Assembly (NCBI RefSeq): GCF_025698545.1
Contig: NC_068570.1
Span: forward strand, 52,471,924 to 52,535,923
Reading direction: 5' to 3'
DNA length: 64,000 bases
Source of the DNA: Gossypium raimondii
Taxonomy: Eukaryota > Streptophyta > Magnoliopsida > Malvales > Malvaceae
The translations under genes and the position numbers were made by a program. The stretch's first letter is position 1, and the number at the start of each line of letters is the position of its first letter. Below, piece by piece: positions 12,491 to 23,930 of this stretch. The notes beneath the pieces are model-generated. The model was not told where the DNA came from and made no database searches. It was given only the letters and a program-made list of their open reading frames with translations.

Positions 12491-12966
12491 TTTCAGGGAG
12501 ACAACACCACTTCGGAGATGATGTGTGTTCTGTTTCTGTTTTGTTGGGTTTTGTTTTTTGAATTTAATCCAAATTTGAAAATTTTCTTAGCTACACACAT
12601 TTGGGTTTTGAATTTAAATGTGTGTTTTACGTGACAGGCGCGGAAATGTTTTTTATATTCAACTCATCAACCTTATTTTATATTTTCTTTGGTTAATTTG
12701 TCTTCTAGTCTTTCTACTTTTTACTTTTTACTTTTTACAGTTTTAATTTCCTATTTTTTCGAAGACATTCAATATTACTACATTTGGATTTGCACTTGTA
12801 AATAAAAATTAAATCTCAAATGTATGAAGAGTGAAGGAGTTAGAGCACTTTTCACCAATTTATTTTAAATTAGTTGCATTGCATTTTTGAACTATATCTA
12901 TATTTTATAAACGTTTAAGGTATAAAATATTCTCAATTTTCAAAATATAATAATAATTAAGCTTGC
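12491..12966. other. Upstream region of the coiled-coil gene
   Basis: The first 60 bases next to the start are GC-richer leader, and AT-rich spacer follows. No further gene is seen. Confidence 0.4.
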
Positions 12967-13794
12967 TTTTTTTTTTTTTGCACTCATTTGGATATTGGAA
13001 TTGCCAAAATGCATCAAAAAGACCCTTGGATCGTTAGCTTTAACAGTTGACCATTAAAGTTAACTTCCCCTAATCTTTTTCAGTTAAAGCTACCTCGTGT
13101 CACAACTACGGTGTGACATATGGCAAAAAATTATAAAAAATAAAAGTTATAAAAATTATTAAATTATAAAAAAATTATAAAAATCATAAAAATATAAAAA
13201 AATATTATAAAATTTTATAAAAATCATAAAAATAGATATAAAATGCATAAAAATGACCTTTAACCATTAATTTTAACCATTGATCGTTAAAGTTAACGAT
13301 CCCAATTTTTTCTAGTTAAAGTCATCACGTGTTGCAACACAACATGACATGTGGCAAAAAATGATAAAAAATAAAAATCAATAAAAGTTATAAAAAAATT
13401 ATAAAATGCTTCTTTTGGTACGATAATTTTTTATAATTTTTACGAATTTTATTCTTTACATTTTTTATAATTTTCTTATGATTTTATAAAATTATAATTT
13501 TTCTATATTTACATAAATTTTATAATTACAAATTTTATAAAATTTTACAATTTTTATAATTTTTAATATTTTTATATTCTTTTATTAAAATTTAATAATT
13601 TTATAACTTTTATTGATTTTATTATTATTTTTTGCCACATGTCACGCCGTAATTGTGACACGTGGTGGGTTTAACTGAAACAAAATTAGGGGCAGTTAAT
13701 TTTAACTGTCAATTGTTAAAGTTAACGGTTAAATGACCTTTTTGATGCATTTTGACAGTTCAAGTACCCAATTGAGTGCAAAAAAAAAAAAAAA
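12967..13794. mobile_element. Foldback element with inverted arms of about 170 bp
   Basis: The left arm (12967-13135, from a poly-T and GCACTCATTTGG through TGTGACATATGGC) is the reverse complement of the right arm (13625-13794, ending ATTGAGTGC and poly-A). The arms share CAAAATGCATCAAAAAG, a TTAACTGTTAAAG-like stretch and CACGTGTCACAA. An internal third copy of part of the arm lies at 13255-13365. The middle is very AT-rich (ATAAAAATT repeats). It has no coding capacity. The long arms resemble foldback or Mutator-like non-autonomous elements; no target duplication was established. Confidence 0.7.
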
Positions 13795-13935
13795 GAGCAG
13801 GGGCCTAATTGCTTTTTTTGAAAAAGTTTTAAGGCCTTTTTAATGCATTTTGAAAGTTCAAGTACCCAATTGAGTGGAAAAAACGAGGGTTTAATTGCTT
13901 TTTTTTTAAAAGTTAGAGAGCCTTTTATACCATTA
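13795..13935. repeat. Partial extra copy of the foldback arm
   Basis: The stretch repeats GCATTTTGAAAGTTCAAGTA, CCCAATTGAGTGG and GGCCTAATTGC-type motifs found in the adjoining arm, in the right-arm orientation. It suggests a second, truncated insertion or an extended terminus. Confidence 0.55.
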
Positions 13936-13948
13936 AGCCTTTTATAAA

Positions 13949-14510
13949 TTAAGTGTTTAACTGAGTTTGTGTAGCCCATCACGTGAGTCTTAATTCGGTT
14001 GTAAAATTATCGAAAACTTATTATTTTTCAAAGCAATTAATATTATTTTGAGGTTATTTTTGTCTTTTATTTTTAAATAAAATCTAAAAAAACATATACA
14101 TGTTGGGATTTAAATCCGAACACTATAAGATTCAGTCCTTCAACTTTACCATTTCAACCAAAATCATATTTGATTTTTATGTCAATTTTAAAATAATTTT
14201 ATAATATAATTATTTTCACTTATATCATTGGTATGTCATAATCTAGTTATATTTTAAGTGTTTAATTAAGTTTGTGTCACCCACCAATCGGGACTAATAT
14301 AGTTGTGAATTTATTTTAAAAAACCCATTATTTTTACAAAGTAACAAATATATTTTAAGGTCTTTTGTATTTTTATAGATAATCTAAAAAATACGTACAC
14401 ATTATGCAATTTAAACCTACCACATCATAGTCTTTAATATTATAACTTTACTATTTGAATCAAAACTTCATTTGATTTTTATATAATTCTTTTTCATCCA
14501 TACGTAATAA
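13949..14510. repeat. Diverged tandem duplication, period about 305 bp
   Basis: The copies start at about 13949 and 14254, each with AAGTGTTTAA, GAGTTTGTGT/AAGTTTGTGT, CCCA, a TTATTTTT tract, ATCTAAAAAA and a final TTTGATTTTTAT. They are roughly 70% similar by eye. There is no coding capacity. Confidence 0.55.
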
Positions 14511-15709
14511 TGTAGTATTAATTGTAGCATTGATATAACAAAGGTACTAAGCCATTGAGGGGAAATAGGTAGTAAGCAAGAGTAATAAGCAAATTGTAGC
14601 AGTAAGCCTGCCAAATAAGGAAATTTGCCTCCACAATCACAATTAAAGAATGGTTAAGCCTCAAGGCATTCACATACTCTTATTGCAACCTAAGCTCCTA
14701 TAACACTTTTAGTATAAAAGTCTCATGTACATTCATTTTGAGATGTGAGTCCATATACTCAATATATTCAGCCTAAATATTCCTTTAAGCTCACCATCAC
14801 CCTCCTTTAAACTTAAATATGGGAGAGCATCTCGAATCATAAGCGTGGATACCCCTATAGCTTACATTTTGTCTCGTAAGTCCTGAATCATTCTTCACTC
14901 AAAATCCTTCAACTCATTTCAGTTTTAAAAGTGATTGAAACAAGTGTTAAATACAAGTAAAATTATTTTAGCTTTTCCTTTGATTCCAGTTTTGTTTAAT
15001 AATAAGTACTCAAGTAATGTAAATCATTTACCATTATACTATTGACTAATTGACCATGGGAGTTTGTGATTGATACATTCTTAATGTATTAATTTATATA
15101 ACAATAATGCATTATGTGATGATTTATTGTTAATAACAAAGAATTTATTGCCAATAAACCTTTAGCACAGGACCTGGTGTGTCGTAACATCGACTATGTA
15201 CGAAAAATAATTACAAGCCATGGGTATTTTGGCTCGCACAATCAAACATTAAGCACGAGGACAACAGCTGACCTAGGGTCAAGGACAACAACCACTTTAA
15301 TTCTATCAATAGGCTCATTTAACACATGTTATGGACAATTTTTATAAAGTATAATTTTCTTCATAGTTTTAGTCTTTAGTTTTCTCTTTTCTTAGGCTTT
15401 AGGTTTATTTTTAGTTTTGTTATTAGATTTCATTAGGAGATCTGATATGTGGAACTCAATAAAACTTTGTGTGGATTCGGTATTATATTTAATACAATTC
15501 AGGCTTCTCCTAAACCTTATTCTCTTGATTCGTTATTCATGTCTATTTTATATATCAAGTTTATCATGCTTATGAGATCCATGAGGAACTAATCCTTTTA
15601 TGGGGGATTAACAAGTAGATGTATGATTAATTAATTGTTTTGTAGGGTTCTCTTAACGGATTAGTTGTTTAGGAGAGGAATAACATAAACCTTAGGCTTG
15701 ACGACCCTA
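14511..15709. other. Unassigned, probably retroelement-derived DNA
   Basis: There is no coding frame of note. A TATAAAAG motif at about 14712 is followed by transcript-leader-like sequence, which could be a short LTR promoter. The 15340-15700 part, with repeated TTTTAGT and TTAGGTTTA stretches, resembles the noncoding 3' parts of the Athila-like element seen near 60.3 kb. Neither boundary can be set. Confidence 0.25.
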
Positions 15710-16590
15710 TGTAACACCCCTAACCCGTCTCTGTCGCCAAATTAGAGTTACGAAATATTACGACACATATCAAATATCATTAATCAATTCATTTATTAAT
15801 TTAAATAACAACATTTGAATATGCATTTCATTCATAGCAAAATAACATTTACGGGCCTTAAAATGAGCTTACGGGGCCCTAAAAATAGTTTGGAAACAAT
15901 CAGGGACAAATTTGAATCAAAACAGAAAAATATGCAAAATTTTGAAAATTTTGGAAATAGGGGTCACACGGCTATGTGGCTAGGTCGTGTGAAAGAGGCC
16001 AGCCCGTGTGGCTTCAAACACGCCCGTGTGGTTACCCCACACACTCTTGTGCTCAGACCGTGTGAAAAATCTTGCACTTATAATTAATAAGGCACATGAC
16101 TGTGTGTCACACACGGCCGTGTGGATAAGCCCAGGTCGTGTGCACCTTAAAAAGCTTCAAAATCAATGCATACTTTCATCCAAACTTAGGTACCAAGCCA
16201 AATCAAAATAAACTATTTCCACACTTTAAAAACACATTTAAACAAGCCTAAAACATGCCAAAACAATCAACCTAAGTGCCTAATCAATTTGTCATCATTG
16301 ACACCACAATTCAATTATTAACCTCAATTCACATGACACATCAACTAATTTGCATTCAATTTTATAAGTTCATATATAGAACTCGTACAAAGCTTATCAT
16401 TTCTTATTCATTCACATTCATTCTTACCATGATTCAAACACTTAAATAAGGTTTATATCAAAAGATCAAAACAACTTTATATAAACATATTCACACCAAG
16501 ATTAAAGGCACATACACAAGTAAGCTTATACCCAGCTTAATACATAACATTTGTAATAAGTATCCAAGTATATACAAATACACCTATTAT
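15710..16590 (-). mobile_element. Gypsy-type LTR, minus orientation, left part (LTR a)
   Basis: It begins TGTAACACCCCTAACCCGTC, the reverse complement of the usual 3' LTR end. It carries a CACACGGCCGTGTG palindrome array and is broken at 16590 by a plus-oriented LTR. The sequence resumes at 22310; the stretch at the junction (CATGCCATTTA, then a GTGATAGG and GAGCTTTC order) matches the order in the intact minus LTR at 45132-48066. Confidence 0.8.
15963..16142. repeat. Palindrome array, CACACGGCCGTGTG type (LTR a)
   Basis: Six or more diverged copies of CACACGG/CCGTGTG half-sites are present, including the perfect 14-bp palindrome at 16110-16123. The array starts about 250 bp from the LTR terminus. 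Confidence 0.85.
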
Positions 16591-18377
16591 TGTAACATCC
16601 CAGTTTAGACCCTAGTCGGAACAGTGGTTTCGGGACCACAAATTCGAGTCAAAAAAATAATTTAATATTATTTTTGGTGTTTGCAGTATGTGAATTAAGA
16701 TGTGTGAAAGTTTCGTGTGAAAATTTTATCCGTTTGTGTGTTTAATTTGATAAAAAGGACTAAATCGCATGAAGCGTAAAAGTTGAGTTCTAATAGCTAA
16801 AGGTATTAAATAGCTATAGGGCTTTAAAGTGGAAGTCTTTATTTGGTAATTAGCCCATTAGATTTGATAGTGGATTTTAATGGCTTGACATTTGAGTAAT
16901 TTTTAAAATTTTTAAAGGTTAATTAAGTAAATTGGTAATTAATGATTATTATAATAAAATAAAGAAAAAGAAGGTTAGCAGGGGAGAGGGGTGTTTTTCT
17001 TCTTTCTTGTTGCTGTTGAAAACATGGAAAGCTTTGGAGAAAGCTTTGCTATTTGTTACTAACTTTGAATGCATGTAAGTGTTTTTAGCTTTCATTTTTG
17101 GTAAATTTTGTATTTTTGAAACCATTAATGTTAGGCACAACTAATAAAGGGATTATATTGCTAAATTTATAATAAATTTTGGGACTGGTTTTCTTTTGAA
17201 GTATTACGTTGTGTTGGAAAAATGTAGATGAATGGCTAAATATTTTTTTGAGCAATTTAGCTACTTTAGGTAGTAATTATTGTTTGTATTAATCCCTAGT
17301 GACTTAGATATTTTAAATCTATAATAACATGGTGTTAATCAATAAGTTGTCAAGGTTTGGGGGGGGGGGGACTAATTGAGAGTTGTATATGTATGATTAG
17401 CTGCGAATTTGGTTAAGGAGGTGGATAAAAATAGTTTTTGTGTAATGATTTTTGCTAGCATTTATCTTTAAGGAGTTGGGTGTTACAAAAATTAAAATAG
17501 CATGGTAAAAAAACTGTAAATTCGGTTAGCTGATATTTAATTCAAAAAATAAAATAAAATACTAAGAAGGCTTAGTTGCTGGTGTTTAAATATTTTCGGT
17601 GGTTGGATTAATTAATTAAACTAAATTATTATTAAATTAGCATTGATGTTTCGGTTTCGATTTAATGGTTGAAAATGTTTACTGTCTAGCATTAGTTAGA
17701 TTCTTTTATTGTAAGTTTAAATGCTGCTCGGAAATAGTGTAAAAATTAATGCTGCCCAATTTTGTGCCCTTTTTATGCTGTCCAAAATTTGAACAAATTA
17801 ATGGTTCTATTTTCATGCCGATTGGGGGCTGTAAAAATAGTCCCATTTGTTGCATTATGCTGTCCAGTTTTAGGATGAATTAATTGAGTTATTACAAGAT
17901 TAAAAAGCATGGATTTTTGCTATGATAAGCTAGTAAATTTTAATACTATTGAGTGTGTTCTTGCGGATACAAATGCCCTACATGTTTGCTATCTTATTCT
18001 GTCCAAAATAGGACAAATTGAATATGTTTGTGAGTGAGTTTTTTTCAAAGGAAACTTTGTAAATTCTCATGTTTAAATTCTGATGTTGCATGAGGTAAGT
18101 TATGGTTATAGGAATTGATAAATCGAGTTTAGTAGCTAAAATATTATGTTATTCTTACTAAGTCTCGGTTGTTAGTAGTGAAGAAAAATAAATAAATAAA
18201 TAAATAAATTTACAATTAAATGTCAAATAGGTGATTAAATGAGTTAAATTTGAATTCATATAGATCAAGAAAGAAAGAAATCGGATTGATATCGGGGGAA
18301 ATCGAAAGTTGACGAGTAGTTGATCCGATCCGTTCGTTTTCGTACGAGGTAAGTTTATAAGCAAATAGATGTTATAA

Positions 18378-20696
18378 TGTAACACCCAAAACTCGGTCTA
18401 AACATTATGACCGAATCTAGCAATGTCACATTGTAACACCCCTTACCTGTATTCGACGCCGGAATAGGGTACGAGGCATTACTAGAAGACATACATTTGC
18501 ATACGTATTAAACTGAGTTACAAAATTTCATCCGAATTAAAACTTTTAAATTATTAACGTGCTTTTATAATTCTTTACAACATATCCTCGAAATATTATA
18601 TTCATAACAAATAGGGCCTACGAGACCCGATATTTACTCATGTAATTCAAAGCTTCATTTCCATTTCATTCAATTCACAATTTCTCATGTTCACAATTCA
18701 AATCAATTTCTCAATCCAATATATATATTTCAATCATCTAAGAATATAATTCAAGTTACATGAACTTACCAGGCTAAATTGTAGAAATACCAAAATTCAG
18801 GGACATTTTGATAATTTTCTATTTTCCTCAAATTTTCACCCAATCTTGACATAAATTAATATTTCATTCAATTTATTAATTTAAATAATAAAAAATTCAT
18901 TTCATGCAATTTGGTCACTTTTGACATCTTTACCAATTTACCCTTAAAATATTACTTTTATTCAATTTAGTCCTTAAATCTAAAACATGCAAATTGGCCA
19001 TTTTGATGAGAACTCATGCTAGTTGAATAACCATTTATTTTCCTCCTCCTCCTCTCCATTCCACATCCTTAATGTATAATATGCTTATATGTAACATTAT
19101 ATATAATTCCACCATTTATTTATATATTAATTCAAAGCTGTCCACTTGAGTCATAGTCACTAAATTATTTATATCTTGAGCTATGGAACTCCAAATTAAG
19201 ATCTGCTAAATTCCTATGAAACTAGACTCACATATCTTGTTACCATAATATTTTCATAATTTTTGGTTTAACCAATAAGTACAGTTTATTCTTTAAAGAT
19301 TCCCCTGTTTCACTGTTTGACAGTTCCGACCCCTCTTCACTAAAAATTAATTATCTCTTTATAAAGAATTTGTATGATGTTTATGTTTGTTTATATTGAA
19401 AATAGACCCATTCAGGATTTTAAACATATAAATTTAAGCCTCTAATTATTTTTATTCAATTTTTTATGATTTTCCAAAGTCAGAACAGGGGAACCCGAAT
19501 TCATTCTGACCTTGTCTCACAAAATTTATTATATCTCATGATTTACAATTACATTACTAACACCGTTTCTTCTATGAGAAACTAAACTTAATAAGATTTA
19601 ATTGCATATTTTATTCATACTCTAATTAAATTTCCACAATTTATGGTGATTTTTCAAAATTAACCTGCTGCTGCTGTCCAAAACTGTTTTAGTGCAAAAT
19701 GTTGATTACTAGGTGTATAACTCCCTTATTCCCTTTCTCTATAATATTTCTCATAACTTTCACTTATTTCTCTTCACTAATATATCAAGAACTTAAGACC
19801 TTATATAAGAAAACTCTACTATAACATTATTTCCATTCTTTTCAATAATATCAAACTTAAAAATATATTGAAATCTTGATGTTCTTACCTTGTGCTATTG
19901 ATTTCAATCTTTAACTTGATTTTCTCTCTCCTCCAGCTTCTATTTCTTGAATCTAACTTGATATTCTAGCTCCCCATTACCTCTTTATCAATTTTCTCTC
20001 TTGGTGGCTATGGAAATTTCTTTGATTTCTAAGTGAAAATGGTGAATTTTTGGTGCGAGGACCAAATTGTAAAGAAAGGAAAACTTCTTTCTTTTCCTCT
20101 CTTCTCACGTTGGTTGCATGGAAAAGATGATGATTTTTTTCATCATCTTTCCTCCCTTTTATATTAATCATTTAATAATAAAATAATACTAAAAATCTTA
20201 ATAAAATATTAATTAAATAACATTTATCTAATTAATTAATTAAAAATATCACAAACATCATCATTACCTTCTAGAATCTCTCTCTCTCTCTATTTGACCA
20301 TTTTTCCCTTTATAATCTTTTGAAATTCCATCCTTGAGTCATCACTTAATTTGGTAAAATTGTAATTTAATCCTCAAAATTTTCACCTTTTCAATTTGGT
20401 CCTAATTCATCCATTTTCCTTAGTTTCTAGATTATTTCACTCTTAAAATATTTACACTATTGGTTCTTCAACTTTTTGTATTTACACTTTAACCCCTCAA
20501 ATTTGAAGTATTTACTCTTGGGCAACAAAACTTTTCTCACTTTTACAATTTAATCCTTTCTTAAATTAATATGTTATAATATACTTCCCAATGTTGACAT
20601 AACTCAATATTACCCTTTTATCACTTTATTTTCTTATTTTACTATATCAAGGATATTATCTTACTTTCTTACTGTAGTAATTTTCGGGGTATTATA
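18378..20696 (-). mobile_element. Nested solo LTR, minus orientation (LTR c)
   Basis: It is flanked by perfect 5-bp duplications TATAA (18373-18377 and 20697-20701). The plus-strand left end is TGTAACACCC and the right end is GGGGTATTATA, the mutated complement of TGTAACACCCC. There is a second TGTAACACCCC at 18432, so the terminus appears twice, 54 bases apart. No coding domain is present. It lies inside LTR b. Confidence 0.82.
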
Positions 20697-20825
20697 TATA
20701 ATCTTTAAATAAATATTAAATATATATGTTGAAATGAAAATATGCAAATGTATATTTATATGTGTGTAGCCGAATGTGTTTAAGCCCGGGAAGTAGAAAT
20801 AGACGTGGATGTGATTTATCAATAT

Positions 20826-21040
20826 TTAGCACTGAGTGTGAGAGTATAGAATAGCTACGGCTATATGATTGGCACTAAGTGTGCGAAATTAAATAATGAT
20901 GTTGAATAACGAGCACTAAGTGTGCGAAACTAAGTAATGATGTTGAATAACGAACACTAAGTGTGCGAAACCAAGTAATTATGTTAATAACGGGCACTAA
21001 GTGTGCAAAACCGAGATCAATTTGGTTAAATGAGAAAGAG
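20826..21040. repeat. Tandem array of about 43-bp units in LTR b
   Basis: Four to five units contain GCACTAAGTGTGCGAAA followed by AAGTAATGATGTTGAATAAC. GCACTAAGTGTGC is itself near-palindromic. Flanking units are more diverged. Confidence 0.85.
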
Positions 21041-22309
21041 CACTAATTGTGCAACTTTATTATGGCCTCGATAAATTATTTAGCACAAATTGTACTGATC
21101 CGATGAATGATAAATGTGACATATATGTATATGTTAGTATAAGTATGTAATAGTTAATTAATATATGCTATCAAAGTTAGTTGGTTATGTCAATTTTGAT
21201 ACAAATTATTTGATGCAAATGGAAGTATGTGTGTGTGAAAAGCTTATATTCGGCCAAAGGGGTAAGTATATGTGAAGTCATAATTATGTTTTATATGCAT
21301 TTATATATGAATGAGTACATTCAGAAAGAGTGGGTATATGATTTGAAGATGAAAAATAACTATGTTATTATTTAAAGGTATATTCGGCCAAGTTGAAATT
21401 GGTTCATAGTTACATATTTGATATTTAAGTTTTGAAAGCTTGAATGTGTATATATATGAATATGATTGCATTATTCGATTTTGTTATTGAATTATTAACG
21501 TCATTGAATTGTTTAATTGCTTATGACTTACTAAGTTGTGATAGCTTATTGTGTATGTGTGTTTCCTTCGGTTTTATAGATTTTGGAAGCTAGTTATGGG
21601 CTCGGGGATCGTCAGCGTAGTCAATCACACTATCGTCCGTCCATCGGTACCTATAAAAGTTAAATTTAAAATCTATGGCATGTATAGGCTATACTCCCCT
21701 TTTGAATATATTTTGAATGAAGTGTATATATAATGCGAAAATGACTTGTTTATTTTGACATGAATGGTTTCATGCTTTGATTAAATATTATGGTTGATGA
21801 TTTGGCTATGTTTCGTAAATGGTTGAGACTAATATAAGTGATGTTATGCTTTGGAAGATTTTGAATTTTGATAATTATACAAATGCTTATGGCATATTCG
21901 GGCCAATGTTTATAATTGCTTGTATTTATAAGGGTTGATATAGGTACATATGTTAAAATATAATGATTACATGTAAAATAGGTAAAATTTTAAATGTGAG
22001 TTTTATATACACATTTGTGTCATTGTTGTTTGTAATTGATTTGTTAGTCGAGTAGGCGAAATGAGGTATGACCAAAAGTGGTGTTTGATATATTTTGCAT
22101 AATTTTTAATTATGAGTTATGTGTTTACGAATATGTTCGATGCATGATATGAAATGACTCGTAATAAGTTGATATTACCTTTTTGATTTAAGACTTGGTT
22201 GGTTTAGTAGGTTGAACATGTGTACATCTATGATTATTCGAATTTGAATTTGGTTCGGTAATACCTCGTAACTCTATTCCGGCAACTGTTACGGGTTAGG
22301 GGTGTTACA

Positions 22310-23370
22310 ATTACACATGAGCCTTATACATGCCATTTATAACCGTAACCAAAACGTTCAAAAACTACCAAAATGATCGATGGATAGTGTGATAGGCTCT
22401 GACAAGATTCCAACCGATTGAGCTTTCTGATGATCTATAAAATAGAGGAAAACAACTACGTAAGCATTTAATGCTTAGTAAGTTCGTATAAGAGAAACTT
22501 AAACTTACCGTTCCTTAATATTTAATCATCCAATCATGCTCATTAAATCATATAGTACTTGACTTTCCTAAACACCACAATTCACATCATTAGTAAATAA
22601 CTTAACAATTCATCATCTATGAAACATAGGATACAACATGAAATTAGTTGCATTTACTTTCATTACTTCACATATGTGATTAATGCCTTTATTCATTCAT
22701 TTTCATAGCTCATTTTACCATTTCATAAAATAATCGATATCCACAATTTCATATCTAAACCTTTCCATTACTTTACTTACCCGTTGAACCGTATAGAATA
22801 ACATCGGATACTCGAGAATACCTTTCCATTTAACCATAACATTTTCAATAATGCTTACACAAGCTGTGAAATGGGCCTGCTAACACAAGCTGTGGGTCGG
22901 GATGTTAGCTACACGATGCTGCTCACACAAGGCGTGGGGAATCCACAACAAATGCAGGACCTCAGCCATCGGTAGGACATCCAGGACTAGCACCCAAACA
23001 TATAATCTCTAATGACATGTCATTTGTATCCTAAGCATTCTTTAAGTTCAAACGGGACTTTTGTCGTCAACTATTCAATTATCGAATTATTACCAAATCA
23101 ATTGTAAATAATATAACATTAACAAATAATCAACCAAAATAACATTTAATAAATATTAAATTCATATGAACTTACCTCGACCACAACGGTTGTATCAACA
23201 AAAGTTGATAATTAATTTGAGACTTTTGCTTTTCCTTGATTCAAGTCCGGTTGATTCTTTTCTTTATCTAAATAATAATTTAACTCAATTAAATATTACA
23301 ATTGACTACAATTATCCAATTCAAACCTATTATCCATATTAATGTGAAATTACAAAATTACCCCAAAATT
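22310..23370 (-). mobile_element. LTR a, right part (truncated)
   Basis: It continues the minus LTR broken at 16590. It holds a mid-LTR array at 22858-22945 with CACAAGCTGTG units. Similarity to the intact minus LTR order stops near 23370, so the terminal CGGGTTGTTACA and roughly the last 0.8 kb are missing. Confidence 0.7.
22858..22945. repeat. CACAAGCTGTG tandem units in LTR a
   Basis: Three diverged units (ACACAAGCTGTGAAATGGG, ACACAAGCTGTGGGTCGGG and CACACAAGGCGTGG) correspond in reverse complement to the CACAGCTCGTGTGAGCAG array at 38338-38430. Confidence 0.75.
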
Positions 23371-23930
23371 GGTATGGCTTATTCGTGAACACCTTAGCCC
23401 TGAATTGGTCTGGATTATGAGGTAGAAAGATAAGTAGTTCTTGCTGACTCATTATTATGGTGGAAGATCGGAAGATCCTGCTAGGGTATCAACTAGTTGA
23501 TTGAACAAAGAAACCGAATATTCATTTAATTAGGATTACCAAAGCGAACTAATCATCCATGCTCAGGTCTGACTAAGTTTCCATAGCAAATCTTCCTAGT
23601 TTTTCTATTTATATTATATTATTTTTAGCTATTAAAAACTCTATTTTTATGTTTAGTCATAATATAATTTATTGAAAGTACTAATTAGTTCTATTTTTGC
23701 TTAGGTTAGGATTAATTTAGTGCTTGCTTCCCTTGGGTACGGTCCTCGGAGTACTCACCTACTTTGTTGTAACTATATTACAACTTGTCCTGTATACTTG
23801 CAGATTCCACATTTTAAACATATTTTGTGCAGGATTTTTACTTTAGATGTTGGTACGTTCGGAGGTGGTCAAAATTCCATTTTCATTCTCGATAGTTATC
23901 GCCATTCAATTTATTTTTAGTAAGAATGCT
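23371..23930. mobile_element. Possible Athila-type LTR or 3' fragment
   Basis: GCTTCCCTTGGGTACGGTCC and the following ACTACTTTG/TGTAACTATATTACAAC resemble the end regions of Athila-like plant elements. No domain or terminus is visible, and the assignment is by general resemblance only. Confidence 0.3.

Larger units (their letters stand above)
16591..22309 (+). mobile_element. Gypsy-type solo LTR, plus orientation, split by an insert (LTR b)
   Basis: It starts TGTAACATCCCAG and ends ACGGGTTAGGGGTGTTACA. The flanking five bases are ATTAT on the left (16586-16590) and ATTAC on the right (22310-22314), a target duplication with one mismatch. Without the 18378-20696 insert the LTR is about 3.4 kb. 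No internal gag-pol domain remains, so it is a solo LTR. It contains a G12 run at 17359-17370, an (ATAA)n tract at 18186-18209 and a tandem array at 20826-21040. Confidence 0.82.

Noticed and set aside
20826-21040. Regularly spaced repeats that might suggest a CRISPR array
   Set aside because: The units are contiguous and diverged with no unique spacers, in a plant LTR. It is a tandem array.
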